DNA of 64,000 bases from Anaerolineae bacterium (GTDB taxonomy: Bacteria > Chloroflexota > Anaerolineae > Aggregatilineales > Phototrophicaceae), in the NCBI GenBank assembly GCA_019912965.1, contig JAIOHM010000232.1, positions 1 through 64,000 of the forward strand, in the 5' to 3' direction. The position numbers were made by a program, and so were the translations under genes. Below, one piece after another: positions 53,788 through 61,837 of this stretch (position 1 is the first letter of the stretch; each line of letters begins with the position of its first letter). The notes under the pieces were generated by a model. That model did no database searches and was not told the DNA's origin. It saw nothing but the letters and a program-made list of their open reading frames with translations.

Positions 53788-54870
53788 ATGGGCAAGCAGA
53801 ATGTGTTCATCAGTTATTCACATGCAGACCGCAACATGGCGGTGCAGATTGCGTCACTATTGTCAAAAGAGGGTTTGAACATCTGGATTGATGTCGAGGA
53901 TATTCCTCCCGGTGAAAATTGGCGTAATGCGATTGAAGATGGATTAAAAACCGCCGAAGTGATGCTGCTGCTGGTTAGCCCAGAGTCGATGGCTTCTGCC
54001 GAAGTGCAAGGGGAGTGGAATTACTTTCTTGACGAGAAAAAACCCATCATCCCAATTCTGCTTCGGCCAACCGAGATTCCATCGCGTCTGCGGCTCATTC
54101 AGTGGATAGATTTTTCACAGGGAAGCGGCAGCTTGCTTGAAAATTATGCTCGCCTGCATGACCGCTTGAAAGGAGAGGCGGTCACGCTTCGGGATAACAA
54201 TCGTCAGGCTTTTCCGGCTGGGCAGAATCCATCAGCACATTTACCGCCAAGTCATGACGGGGGCGCGAATCGCACTCAGATCATCATCGCCTTGATTGGA
54301 GCAGCGGCGGTAGTCGTTGCAGCCGTGATTGGTTTACTACCCATACTCCTAAATCGCCCGGACACTTCTTTGCCAACTACTACGGTAGCCGCTGTAATTA
54401 GCACGGCGACAGTTGACCCTGCCGGGACAGCGGTAACACCACAACCCACTGCACTTCCCGCAGCAACCAGCACCCCTTCCGTGCCTCGTGGGACATTTGA
54501 CATCACCCTCATTTACAACCAATCGGACAGTTTCATAGTGCAAGCCAATAAACCTAGCAGTTTTGATGGACTTGTATTGCGAACAACTAGCGAAGAGTCC
54601 GTGTTGACTGCCTTTTTTACAGATTTAGCCCCCGTCGGATTTGTACTTCAGTCAGGGGAATGTTTGGTATTTGTCCGTACTGGCGAATCGCCTCCGCCAC
54701 CTCGTGCGTGCCAAAAATCCTACGAATATGAGATGGTGTCGGCAGAAACCTTCTGGTATGACAATCAACGTAATCGGGCGCGCGACCTCGCATTGGTATT
54801 GGACGAGAATATTTTAGGCATTTGTTCCGCACAGGGTGGTGCAGGCGTTTGTGATTTCACTGAACCGTAA
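53788..54870 (+). CDS. TIR-domain transmembrane protein with four-Cys ectodomain
   Basis: 360 residues. The TIR_2-type domain (about 3-135) has NVFISYSHADR (strand A and box 1), IWIDVEDIPPGENWRNAIED and VMLLLVSPESMASAEVQGEW, whose Glu76 is in the place of the catalytic Glu of TIR NADases. A single membrane segment lies at about 163-187, then a Thr/Pro linker to about 235 and a C-terminal domain of about 120 residues with four Cys (GECLVF, RACQKS, GICSAQ, GVCDF) and an ETFWYD motif. The TIR part is cytosolic and the rest outside. It starts four bases after the previous stop. The same C-terminal domain ends the next gene's product. Confidence 0.87.
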   Translation: MGKQNVFISYSHADRNMAVQIASLLSKEGLNIWIDVEDIPPGENWRNAIEDGLKTAEVMLLLVSPESMASAEVQGEWNYFLDEKKPIIPILLRPTEIPSRLRLIQWIDFSQGSGSLLENYARLHDRLKGEAVTLRDNNRQAFPAGQNPSAHLPPSHDGGANRTQIIIALIGAAAVVVAAVIGLLPILLNRPDTSLPTTTVAAVISTATVDPAGTAVTPQPTALPAATSTPSVPRGTFDITLIYNQSDSFIVQANKPSSFDGLVLRTTSEESVLTAFFTDLAPVGFVLQSGECLVFVRTGESPPPPRACQKSYEYEMVSAETFWYDNQRNRARDLALVLDENILGICSAQGGAGVCDFTEP

Positions 54871-54885
54871 TGGGAGATAAAAGCT

Positions 54886-56694
54886 ATGCGGTATGGATGG
54901 CGGATGAGTCTGTTGGTCTTCGTGATGATTGCAGCCCAGTCTGTTCTGCTTGCACAGGACAGAAGCACGTTCATCGCCTTTGTAGGCAAGCGCGGGGAAA
55001 ACGAAGACATATTTCTCACTACGCAGGATAACAGCATTACCTATAACCTGACCAACGCCCGTTCACGAGATTGGCATCCCACGTGGGCGCACGATGGTGC
55101 AAGAATCGCGTTCAGCACTGACCGTGATGGCAATAATGAAATCTATATGATGGAGGCTAATGGGCAGAATCCTCGCAACCTCACGGTCAATCCGGCCAGT
55201 GATACTTCGCCGGATTGGTCTCCAACATTGGATGAGATCGTTTTTGTCTCTGATCGGGACGGCGGTTTTGATTTGTATGTGCTGAACATTGCTGATGGCA
55301 CAACTCGCCGCTTGACGACGGATGCTCAACCTAAGAGCGACCCTGACTGGTCGCCTGATGGCACACGCATTGTGTATTGGGAATTGGTTGGGGACGCCGC
55401 ACAGTTAAATGCGATTGATGCCGACACAGGGGAGATTACACCTCTGTTGGCGGAAGGACAGAATCAGTGGCCTGCTTGGTCGCCAAGCGGAACACAGATT
55501 GCTTTCTTTAGTTCCATCGGAGAAGGCAGTGCGGCTGTCCGTTTGTTGGATCTCGCCAGCGATGGAGTCACTGATTTGCTTAGCTTTGACTTTAACAGCG
55601 CCCGACCAGACTGGTCGCCGGATGGAAATCAGCTTGCCTTCATGAGTGATCGTGACGGCAATTTCAATATCTACATTGCTTCTGCGGATGGCTTAACGCT
55701 CACCCGTTTGACCAGCAATGCTGAGGATGATACCTCCCCTGCTTGGCAGCCTCAGCCCGCTGATTTGGACTTCAGCAATACGGCGCTCGGTCAAGGGGTC
55801 AATGTCGTTCAGGGAACAATTGATCCGGCATTGCAAGCGGCACTTGGGCCGGGTGATGCAACCATCTATGCACCAGAAGTGGCGAACCCGGCAGACATCA
55901 TCACGGTACGCTTACAACTAGACCCACAAGTAGCGGAGGGCGCACCTCAGCCAACGCCTGATTTGCCTGCACGAGATCCGCAAGCAGTGGAGGTTTACCG
56001 CTTTATGGGTGCTCGCCTGAGTCTCTTCGGCGGCGATTTGGGGGAAAGGTTTGATGTCTATCCCAATCCAACGGCGTATGTCATCCAGGTACAAGAGAAT
56101 GGTGAGAATTATTGGGAATGGATGCTCGCGGCGACTGGCGATGAAGCCCTCGGAACAAATCGCTTTATCATAGAGCTTTACTTGCCCGCTTTTGAACAGA
56201 ATGGCGCTGTTATCGAAACGCGCATCGCGACCCTTAATTTCCAAATCGAGGTTGGGGCTGAGGAAGTCACACCGCCAGAGCATGTTCGATCAGCAATTGT
56301 GCCCGAAACGCCTGAAATCGGTGTTGCGGTTGAGTATAGTGGGCAAGAAGCATTGTCCATCATTTTTCTGGATACAGTGGACACAAGCTCACTGGTGATC
56401 GTCGGACGCCGACAGCCATTTATAGTAAACCAGGATTTTGATGCCCTGAATTTGAGGGATGGACAGTCCGCCCCCGGACAATGTTTTTCCTATATTTTGA
56501 CAAGTGCTACCCCGGTACTTTCGCGGGACTGTCAAAATGAGGCTGAGGGAATGGTAGCGGATATCGAATTGGCGCAGAGTGACGTATTCTGGTTTAACCG
56601 CATTAATGGTGGTATTCAGGATGTGACTATTCAGTTCAACGGCAAAACCTATGTTTGTCCCGCGGAACTTGCGCCGCTGCGTTGTGAATTCTAG
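54886..56694 (+). CDS. Secreted TolB-like beta-propeller protein with four-Cys C-terminal domain
   Basis: 602 residues. The signal peptide ends near residue 24 (SVLLAQDR). Residues 30-290 are six WD40/TolB-type blades, each with a W-S/A-P-D-G-x-x-I-A/V-F core and D-R-D-G-x-x-x-I/L-Y (for example SPDGNQLAFMSDRDGNFNIY). A middle domain (about 300-480) is unassigned. The C-terminal 125 residues match the domain of the TIR protein: PGQCFSYIL, SRDCQNEA, SDVFWFNR and the end YVCPAELAPLRCEF. GGGAGA precedes the ATG, and the gap to the TIR gene is 15 bases. No catalytic site is visible. Confidence 0.82.
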   Translation: MRYGWRMSLLVFVMIAAQSVLLAQDRSTFIAFVGKRGENEDIFLTTQDNSITYNLTNARSRDWHPTWAHDGARIAFSTDRDGNNEIYMMEANGQNPRNLTVNPASDTSPDWSPTLDEIVFVSDRDGGFDLYVLNIADGTTRRLTTDAQPKSDPDWSPDGTRIVYWELVGDAAQLNAIDADTGEITPLLAEGQNQWPAWSPSGTQIAFFSSIGEGSAAVRLLDLASDGVTDLLSFDFNSARPDWSPDGNQLAFMSDRDGNFNIYIASADGLTLTRLTSNAEDDTSPAWQPQPADLDFSNTALGQGVNVVQGTIDPALQAALGPGDATIYAPEVANPADIITVRLQLDPQVAEGAPQPTPDLPARDPQAVEVYRFMGARLSLFGGDLGERFDVYPNPTAYVIQVQENGENYWEWMLAATGDEALGTNRFIIELYLPAFEQNGAVIETRIATLNFQIEVGAEEVTPPEHVRSAIVPETPEIGVAVEYSGQEALSIIFLDTVDTSSLVIVGRRQPFIVNQDFDALNLRDGQSAPGQCFSYILTSATPVLSRDCQNEAEGMVADIELAQSDVFWFNRINGGIQDVTIQFNGKTYVCPAELAPLRCEF

Positions 56695-56733
56695 TTGAGC
56701 AAACACCTGAGTGAGTCGATGAAGGATATGATA

Positions 56734-59637
56734 ATGCTCAAATGGATGCGCTGGATAGGGATGCTTTTACTGGGGCTGTTGGTCGTCAGCTTGGGGGCAG
56801 CCTTGACCGCTGCCCAAACCAGTCCTGTTGAGGAATTGCAGATCGCTTTTGTCTCCAATAGACAGGGTAATGAAGACATTTTCATTATGTCTGTGAATGG
56901 GGAAGGTGAACGCGCGGGGCGCTTAACCGATAGCGCCGCACGGGATTGGGATCCCGCTTGGTCGCCAGATGGCGCACAGATCATTTTTAACAGCGACCGC
57001 GATGGCCGAGACACACTCTACATTATGAATGCGGATGGGAGAGACGAGCGTCCGTTGTTCTCCGGCGAAACCTTCAATGATTACGAGGCGTCGTTCTCGC
57101 CTGATGGTTCGCAAATTGTATTTGTGTCTGATCGAGGCGGAATTGGTCGGGATATTTACACGGCCAATGTCGATGGCACCAATATCCAGCCCATTACAAC
57201 CGATGGACGAATCAAGGGTACACCAACCTTTTCACCCGATGGTTTGGAAATCCTGTTTTGGGATCAGACCAATGATGGCAGTATTAATGTCTATCGCTAT
57301 ACCATTGCTGATGGCGAGATTCTTCTCGTGACGGACGGCCAAACCAGTGGTTCGCCAGTCTGGTCGCCGTTGGGCGATGCGATCTTTTTTGATAGTGATC
57401 GGGGTGATGGCTTCTGGGCTGTCTATCGGGCTGCACCGGATGGGGCATCACCGGAACGGATGACGGACAGCGGTGTAAATAGTGGACGGTCTACTATTTC
57501 GCCCGATGGTCAGCAGATCGCGTTTGTGACTGACCGCGATCAAAGCGACGATATTTACCGCGTGAATATTGACGGTAGGGGTCTGACCCGCTTGACAATA
57601 AATGATGCTTCCGATCACAGTCCAGCGTGGCAGCCTGCTATTCCACCAAATGTCGTGGAGATTGCTGTACTGCCGACTCCTATTCCAGCTTCCGATGCAT
57701 TGGGGCCGCCTACTGTAGGACAAAGTGCCAGTGGTGTAGAAACGGTGCCCATTACGCTTGAGCGGCTCAAGCTGGAGTATGGTATTCAGGCTTGGCACGA
57801 TAACAACTGGTTAGGTGCGGGGCAGCGCGTCGGTGTGATTGACACGGCGTTCGGCGGTCTGGATACCTTTATGGAGACAACTGGGGATGTGCTGCTGCCA
57901 CCGGATGTTCTTTTAAGTGATTACAGCAACAGCAACGATGCACATGGCACTGAGGTTTTGGAGATCATCCATACCATCGTGCCCAACGCTGATCTCTACG
58001 CTTGCCAGTATAAGGCCTCACTTGAGGAATTGACTGTGTGCCGCGACTGGATGGTGCGGAATGGGGTAAAGGTTATTAATCACTCGGTCGGCTTGCCTAT
58101 ACTACCGCTGAATGGCAAGAGTGCATGGGCCAATTTGGTGAACGATACTTATGCCCAAAGCGTTTTATGGGTGAATTCTGCCGGGAATTTCAATCAAGGT
58201 TACTATACCGATAACTTTCAGGATGGTGATGATCCTGATAGCGCACATGATTTCATTGTTGGTAATCAATTGGGGGATATGTCAGTTGACCTGCAAGGAC
58301 AGCGTTACTCTGGCAATGTACTCCTGAGTTGGATCGAGCCAACCGAGATAACGAATGAATTCGGTGAGATCGTATCTGTGCTTGACCCAATGCAGCGTAT
58401 CGACCTCGACCTGGAAATTGTGGACGCTGCTGGAAACCCCGTTGGCCCACAGGGAGCGGGGCAGCAGCGCCAAACAGAGAACTTGGATGTCCCCACCTTC
58501 GAGCGCATTCAGCTTGCTGAGGTTGCGACCCCTTTTAGTATTCGGGTGGTAAATGCCGGACGCGACTTTGAAGAACGGGTCGAGTTTTCGATCTTTGTCG
58601 AATTTGCCCCACTGGAACTGCGCGCTGATAAAGGTTCAACCATTGCCCCGGCGGATGCAGTCCGTTCCTTAACAGTCGGTGCGGTCAACGGTAATCGCCA
58701 GTTGGGTGCCTACAGTTCACGCGGGTTGGAAATTGGTGCGTATACCAAACCTGATCTTTCTGCTCCGGGTGAAATCGTTCTTGCAAATGGAACCCCTTTC
58801 ATCGGTACATCGGCTGCTGCGCCAGTTATTTCTGGTGTGGCGGCGCTGCTTCTGGAACGAAACGCCGATTGGACAATTGATGAATTGTATGAGGCGCTGG
58901 CAGAAAGATATGTGGTTAACCAAAACAATCTGGAATTCGGCGCGGGTATCCTACAACTTGGCCCACCGGGTATCAGCCGTCAAAATGGTCAGGTACTTAT
59001 CATCCCGCCAAAGACTGTGTTTCCTCAGCCTGAAGAAATCTTTGTTGATGAAGGATACCAATGTCCGGGGGCTATCCCACCGCGCATGAAGCTTGATATG
59101 CCCGGTTATGTCAACTATGATCTTGGCTTGGCAATTCGTCAGCAACCGGGCGGCAGCGAGCTTGATCGGCTCAATCTCGGTCAGCTATTCACCGTTATTG
59201 GTGGGCCTGTTTGCCTAAGTCAATTGAACTGGTGGGAAGTTGAGCTGGATACTGGCGCGATTGGTTGGGTTGGGGAAGGTGAAGATTATTATCTCATTGC
59301 CCCGGTCGTCTTGGAGAGCGCAGAACTCCCACAGGAATATGATCCAACATGCCCAAATGCGCTTGAAACACAACTGACAATCGGTGGTCGTGGTCGTACC
59401 AGCACGGGTGGCACACTCTTCTTCTTCCGTTCAGAAGGTGCACGCAACCAAATGGATCCGGTGGGTGGTGGCGAACTGGTACATATTCTGGGTGGCCCAC
59501 TTTGCGAGGGCAGGAATAATGATGTGCTGCGTTGGTATGTTCGCATTGTCGAAGGTAACCGTCTAGGACAAGAAGGATGGTTAGCTGAAGGCGATACAGA
59601 TACTCGCACTATTGACCCTGTTGTGGAGCAAGAATAG
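56734..59637 (+). CDS. Secreted propeller-subtilase (S8) with SH3-like tail
   Basis: 967 residues from ATG 56734 (AAGGA seven bases upstream; earlier in-frame starts at 56695 and 56719 are less likely). The signal peptide ends near residue 28 (ALTAAQT). Residues 33-310 are TolB-like propeller blades (WSPDGAQIIFNSDRDG). The S8 domain has Asp370 (VGVIDTAFGG), His404 (DAHGTEVLE) and Ser693 (FIGTSAAAPVISG), with a long insertion between His and Ser. The C-terminus carries two SH3-like domains, the first (CPGAIPPRMKLDMPGYV) homologous to 51696..53783. All three catalytic residues are present, so it is probably active. It starts 40 bases after the previous gene. Confidence 0.9.
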   Translation: MLKWMRWIGMLLLGLLVVSLGAALTAAQTSPVEELQIAFVSNRQGNEDIFIMSVNGEGERAGRLTDSAARDWDPAWSPDGAQIIFNSDRDGRDTLYIMNADGRDERPLFSGETFNDYEASFSPDGSQIVFVSDRGGIGRDIYTANVDGTNIQPITTDGRIKGTPTFSPDGLEILFWDQTNDGSINVYRYTIADGEILLVTDGQTSGSPVWSPLGDAIFFDSDRGDGFWAVYRAAPDGASPERMTDSGVNSGRSTISPDGQQIAFVTDRDQSDDIYRVNIDGRGLTRLTINDASDHSPAWQPAIPPNVVEIAVLPTPIPASDALGPPTVGQSASGVETVPITLERLKLEYGIQAWHDNNWLGAGQRVGVIDTAFGGLDTFMETTGDVLLPPDVLLSDYSNSNDAHGTEVLEIIHTIVPNADLYACQYKASLEELTVCRDWMVRNGVKVINHSVGLPILPLNGKSAWANLVNDTYAQSVLWVNSAGNFNQGYYTDNFQDGDDPDSAHDFIVGNQLGDMSVDLQGQRYSGNVLLSWIEPTEITNEFGEIVSVLDPMQRIDLDLEIVDAAGNPVGPQGAGQQRQTENLDVPTFERIQLAEVATPFSIRVVNAGRDFEERVEFSIFVEFAPLELRADKGSTIAPADAVRSLTVGAVNGNRQLGAYSSRGLEIGAYTKPDLSAPGEIVLANGTPFIGTSAAAPVISGVAALLLERNADWTIDELYEALAERYVVNQNNLEFGAGILQLGPPGISRQNGQVLIIPPKTVFPQPEEIFVDEGYQCPGAIPPRMKLDMPGYVNYDLGLAIRQQPGGSELDRLNLGQLFTVIGGPVCLSQLNWWEVELDTGAIGWVGEGEDYYLIAPVVLESAELPQEYDPTCPNALETQLTIGGRGRTSTGGTLFFFRSEGARNQMDPVGGGELVHILGGPLCEGRNNDVLRWYVRIVEGNRLGQEGWLAEGDTDTRTIDPVVEQE

Positions 59638-59707
59638 GATTTTTTGATCGGTTTCTTCTACTCTACATTAGCCAGAACAGGCTGGTACATGGTCTAGCTT
59701 GAAATTG

Positions 59708-59736
59708 GGGGCGCAGGGCAAGAACTGCGCCCCTTT
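59708..59736 (+). terminator. Terminator after the propeller-subtilase gene
   Basis: GGGGCGCAG and CTGCGCCCC pair over nine bases around GGCAAGAA and are followed by TTT. It lies 71 bases after the stop and probably ends the transcript that begins before 51696. Confidence 0.6.
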
Positions 59737-59983
59737 ATGTTGTGTAGCGATTCTCATAAAAGGCCGAAATTTGACACAGCCCCGGAAAACGCCAAAACGC
59801 TGTCATCCAGCGCGATCCAGCGCGATTCGGGGTGTCGAAAATGGGGGTGGTGAAATCAAAGCGCTTTCCAGAATCACCGTTTTGGGTTGTTAAACGGTAA
59901 TGCCCGAAAAGTTGTACAGGTCGATATCAAAAAGTTGTGTAAAAACGCGATCTGAGCTAATTTTGAGGTGAAGTCCAACGACC
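59737..59983 (+). other. Gap before the CRISPR array, possible leader
   Basis: No gene is seen. A 10-base direct repeat (CCAGCGCGAT twice) lies at 59807..59826. The last 100 bases before the first repeat (about 59884..59983) are relatively AT-rich and could be the CRISPR leader, given that the repeats end in ATTGAAAC and read left to right. No promoter is clear. Confidence 0.35.
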
Positions 59984-60171
59984 CTCTGATGAGTGGTGAA
60001 CCCCTCCGGGGGATTGAAACAAGTTTAATCCCTTTACTGCGGCGATTGGTTCCGTACCTCTGATGAGTGGTGAACCCCTCCGGGGGATTGAAACATTTTC
60101 TTTTCCACGACTTCATCTTGCATAGCAAACTTATCTCTGATGAGTGGTGAACCCCTCCGGGGGATTGAAAC
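59984..60171 (+). CRISPR. Minimal CRISPR array: three 37-bp repeats, two spacers
   Basis: Three identical 37-bp repeats lie at 59984..60020, 60058..60094 and 60135..60171. They begin CTCTGATGAG, contain a CCCC-TCC-GGGG hairpin and end GGATTGAAAC, the 3' end typical of type I and III repeats. The spacers are 37 bp (60021..60057) and 40 bp (60095..60134) and differ from each other. There is no degenerate last repeat. No cas gene lies in the window, so the array is either orphan or served by distant cas genes. The amidase starts 95 bases later. Confidence 0.92.
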
Positions 60172-60265
60172 TTTCCATCAATTTTGCCCTCATCTCTCTT
60201 GCGATTTCTCTACGGAGTGATGGATTTATCCATTCAGTCACAGCACACTAAACAAGGAACACCAT

Positions 60266-61828
60266 ATGGGCAACGGGCAAAATCAACCGAGCGAATATGA
60301 GGCGCGGCAGTTCAATACACCCATTTATGTCGGCAAGCGGGCGCTGGATTTTTCACCCTTTCAGGCTGCGCTGGCAACCTTCACCCCGGAACGGGCGGCG
60401 GCGATTGCCAATGTGTTGGGCAAGGCCACGATTTCGGATGCTCAGCGGCAGTTTGAAGCGGGCGAACTCACGGCGGAAACGCTGACGCTGTATTACCTGT
60501 ATCGCATTCAGCAGTTTGATGCCGATAAGCTCAACAGCGTTCTGGAACTGAACCCGGATGCGCTGACGATTGCGCGGCGGTTGGACAAAGAACGGGCGCG
60601 CGGTCAGGTTCGAGGGGCGATGCACGGCATTCCGGTGCTGCTCAAAGACAATATTGCGACTCATGACCGGATGCATAACACAGCAGGCGCGGCGGCATTG
60701 GTCGATGCTCAGGCGGCGCGAGATGCGTTCATCACGGTGCGTTTGCGGGAGGCTGGGGCGGTCATTCTGGGCAAGGCGGCCATGTCCGAGTGGGCGTATT
60801 ACATGACCACAACCGGAACTTCCGGCTTCAGCGCGTTGGGCGGGCAGGTGAAAAATCCTTACGGTGCGTTCGATGTGTCAGGGTCGAGTTCGGGGTCAGC
60901 GGTAGCGGCTGCGGCACATCTGGCGATGGTCACAGTCGGCACCGAAACCACCGGATCGATCATCGCGCCTGCTTCGCAAAATTCGATTGCGGCGCTCAAA
61001 CCGAGCGTGGGATTGGTCAGCCGCGACCAGATCATCCCGATTTCGCCAGCGATGGATACGGCAGGGCCAATGGGGCGGACGGTGACGGATGTGGCGATTT
61101 TGATGAACACGCTGACTGCGCGTGACCCGAACGATCCGGCTTCAGCAAGTGCGGCGGCGTTATTTGGGACAGATTTTACGGCATATTTGAATCCAGATGG
61201 GTTGCGCGGGCGGCGGGTTGGTCTGCTGCGCTTTGTGGAGGATGAGCCGTGGGACGAGGCGCTTTATGCACAGGCCATCGAATTGTTGAAGGCAGGGGGC
61301 GCGGAAGTTCTCGAAATTGGGTCGATTGCCAAAGAGGATTTCGCGCTGGTGGATACCCGCAGCGTGGTGTTTCCCTATGATTTCCGGCATGGTTTAGATG
61401 CGTATCTGAAGGCTAATCCACAGGGCGCACCGGAGTCGCTGGCGGCGGTGATCGCGTTCAATGAAACTGACCCCGCGAACCGCGTACCGTTCGGGATGGA
61501 TTTGCTGACCGGGGCACAGGCGAATACTTCGACACAGGCGGAACGGGATGAAGCCTTAGCCAAAGCACAGTCCGCCGCGCGGGGCTACATTCAGGATAAG
61601 CTGGCGGCGCACAATCTGGATTTTCTGGTGAGCTTCAATAACTATTTGGCCGCCTTTTATGCGCCGCCGGGACTGCCTGCGTTGGGCGTTCCGGGGTTGT
61701 ACCGGGAAAATGGTGAACCTGTGGGCATCACGTTCGTCGGCGATTATGGCACGGATGCCCAGTTGATCGCGGCGGGCTATGCGTTGGAACAAGTGCTAAG
61801 CGGACGACGCGAACCGGTGATTGGTTAA
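60266..61828 (+). CDS. Amidase (amidase-signature family)
   Basis: 520 residues. The catalytic Ser-cisSer-Lys triad is visible: Lys in PVLLKDNIAT (about residue 130), cis-Ser in the DVSGSSSGSAVA stretch and nucleophile Ser in GTETTGSIIAPAS (about 235). The Gly/Ser-rich signature is intact. An N-terminal region (10-75) precedes the domain, and there is no signal peptide. It hydrolyses amide bonds of an unknown small substrate. It resembles the amidases annotated as GatA-like, but GatB/GatC are not adjacent, so it is not called gatA. AAGGAA precedes the ATG. The TIR gene follows after nine bases. Confidence 0.92.
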   Translation: MGNGQNQPSEYEARQFNTPIYVGKRALDFSPFQAALATFTPERAAAIANVLGKATISDAQRQFEAGELTAETLTLYYLYRIQQFDADKLNSVLELNPDALTIARRLDKERARGQVRGAMHGIPVLLKDNIATHDRMHNTAGAAALVDAQAARDAFITVRLREAGAVILGKAAMSEWAYYMTTTGTSGFSALGGQVKNPYGAFDVSGSSSGSAVAAAAHLAMVTVGTETTGSIIAPASQNSIAALKPSVGLVSRDQIIPISPAMDTAGPMGRTVTDVAILMNTLTARDPNDPASASAAALFGTDFTAYLNPDGLRGRRVGLLRFVEDEPWDEALYAQAIELLKAGGAEVLEIGSIAKEDFALVDTRSVVFPYDFRHGLDAYLKANPQGAPESLAAVIAFNETDPANRVPFGMDLLTGAQANTSTQAERDEALAKAQSAARGYIQDKLAAHNLDFLVSFNNYLAAFYAPPGLPALGVPGLYRENGEPVGITFVGDYGTDAQLIAAGYALEQVLSGRREPVIG

Positions 61829-61837
61829 AAGCAATTT

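Noticed and set aside
59807-59826. CCAGCGCGAT direct repeat as a degenerate CRISPR or attachment site
   Set aside because: Only two 10-base units, unrelated to the 37-bp CRISPR repeats and with no integrase nearby.
60266-61828. Amidase as GatA of the tRNA amidotransferase
   Set aside because: GatB and GatC are not adjacent, and the N-terminal region is unlike GatA. The general amidase call is safer.
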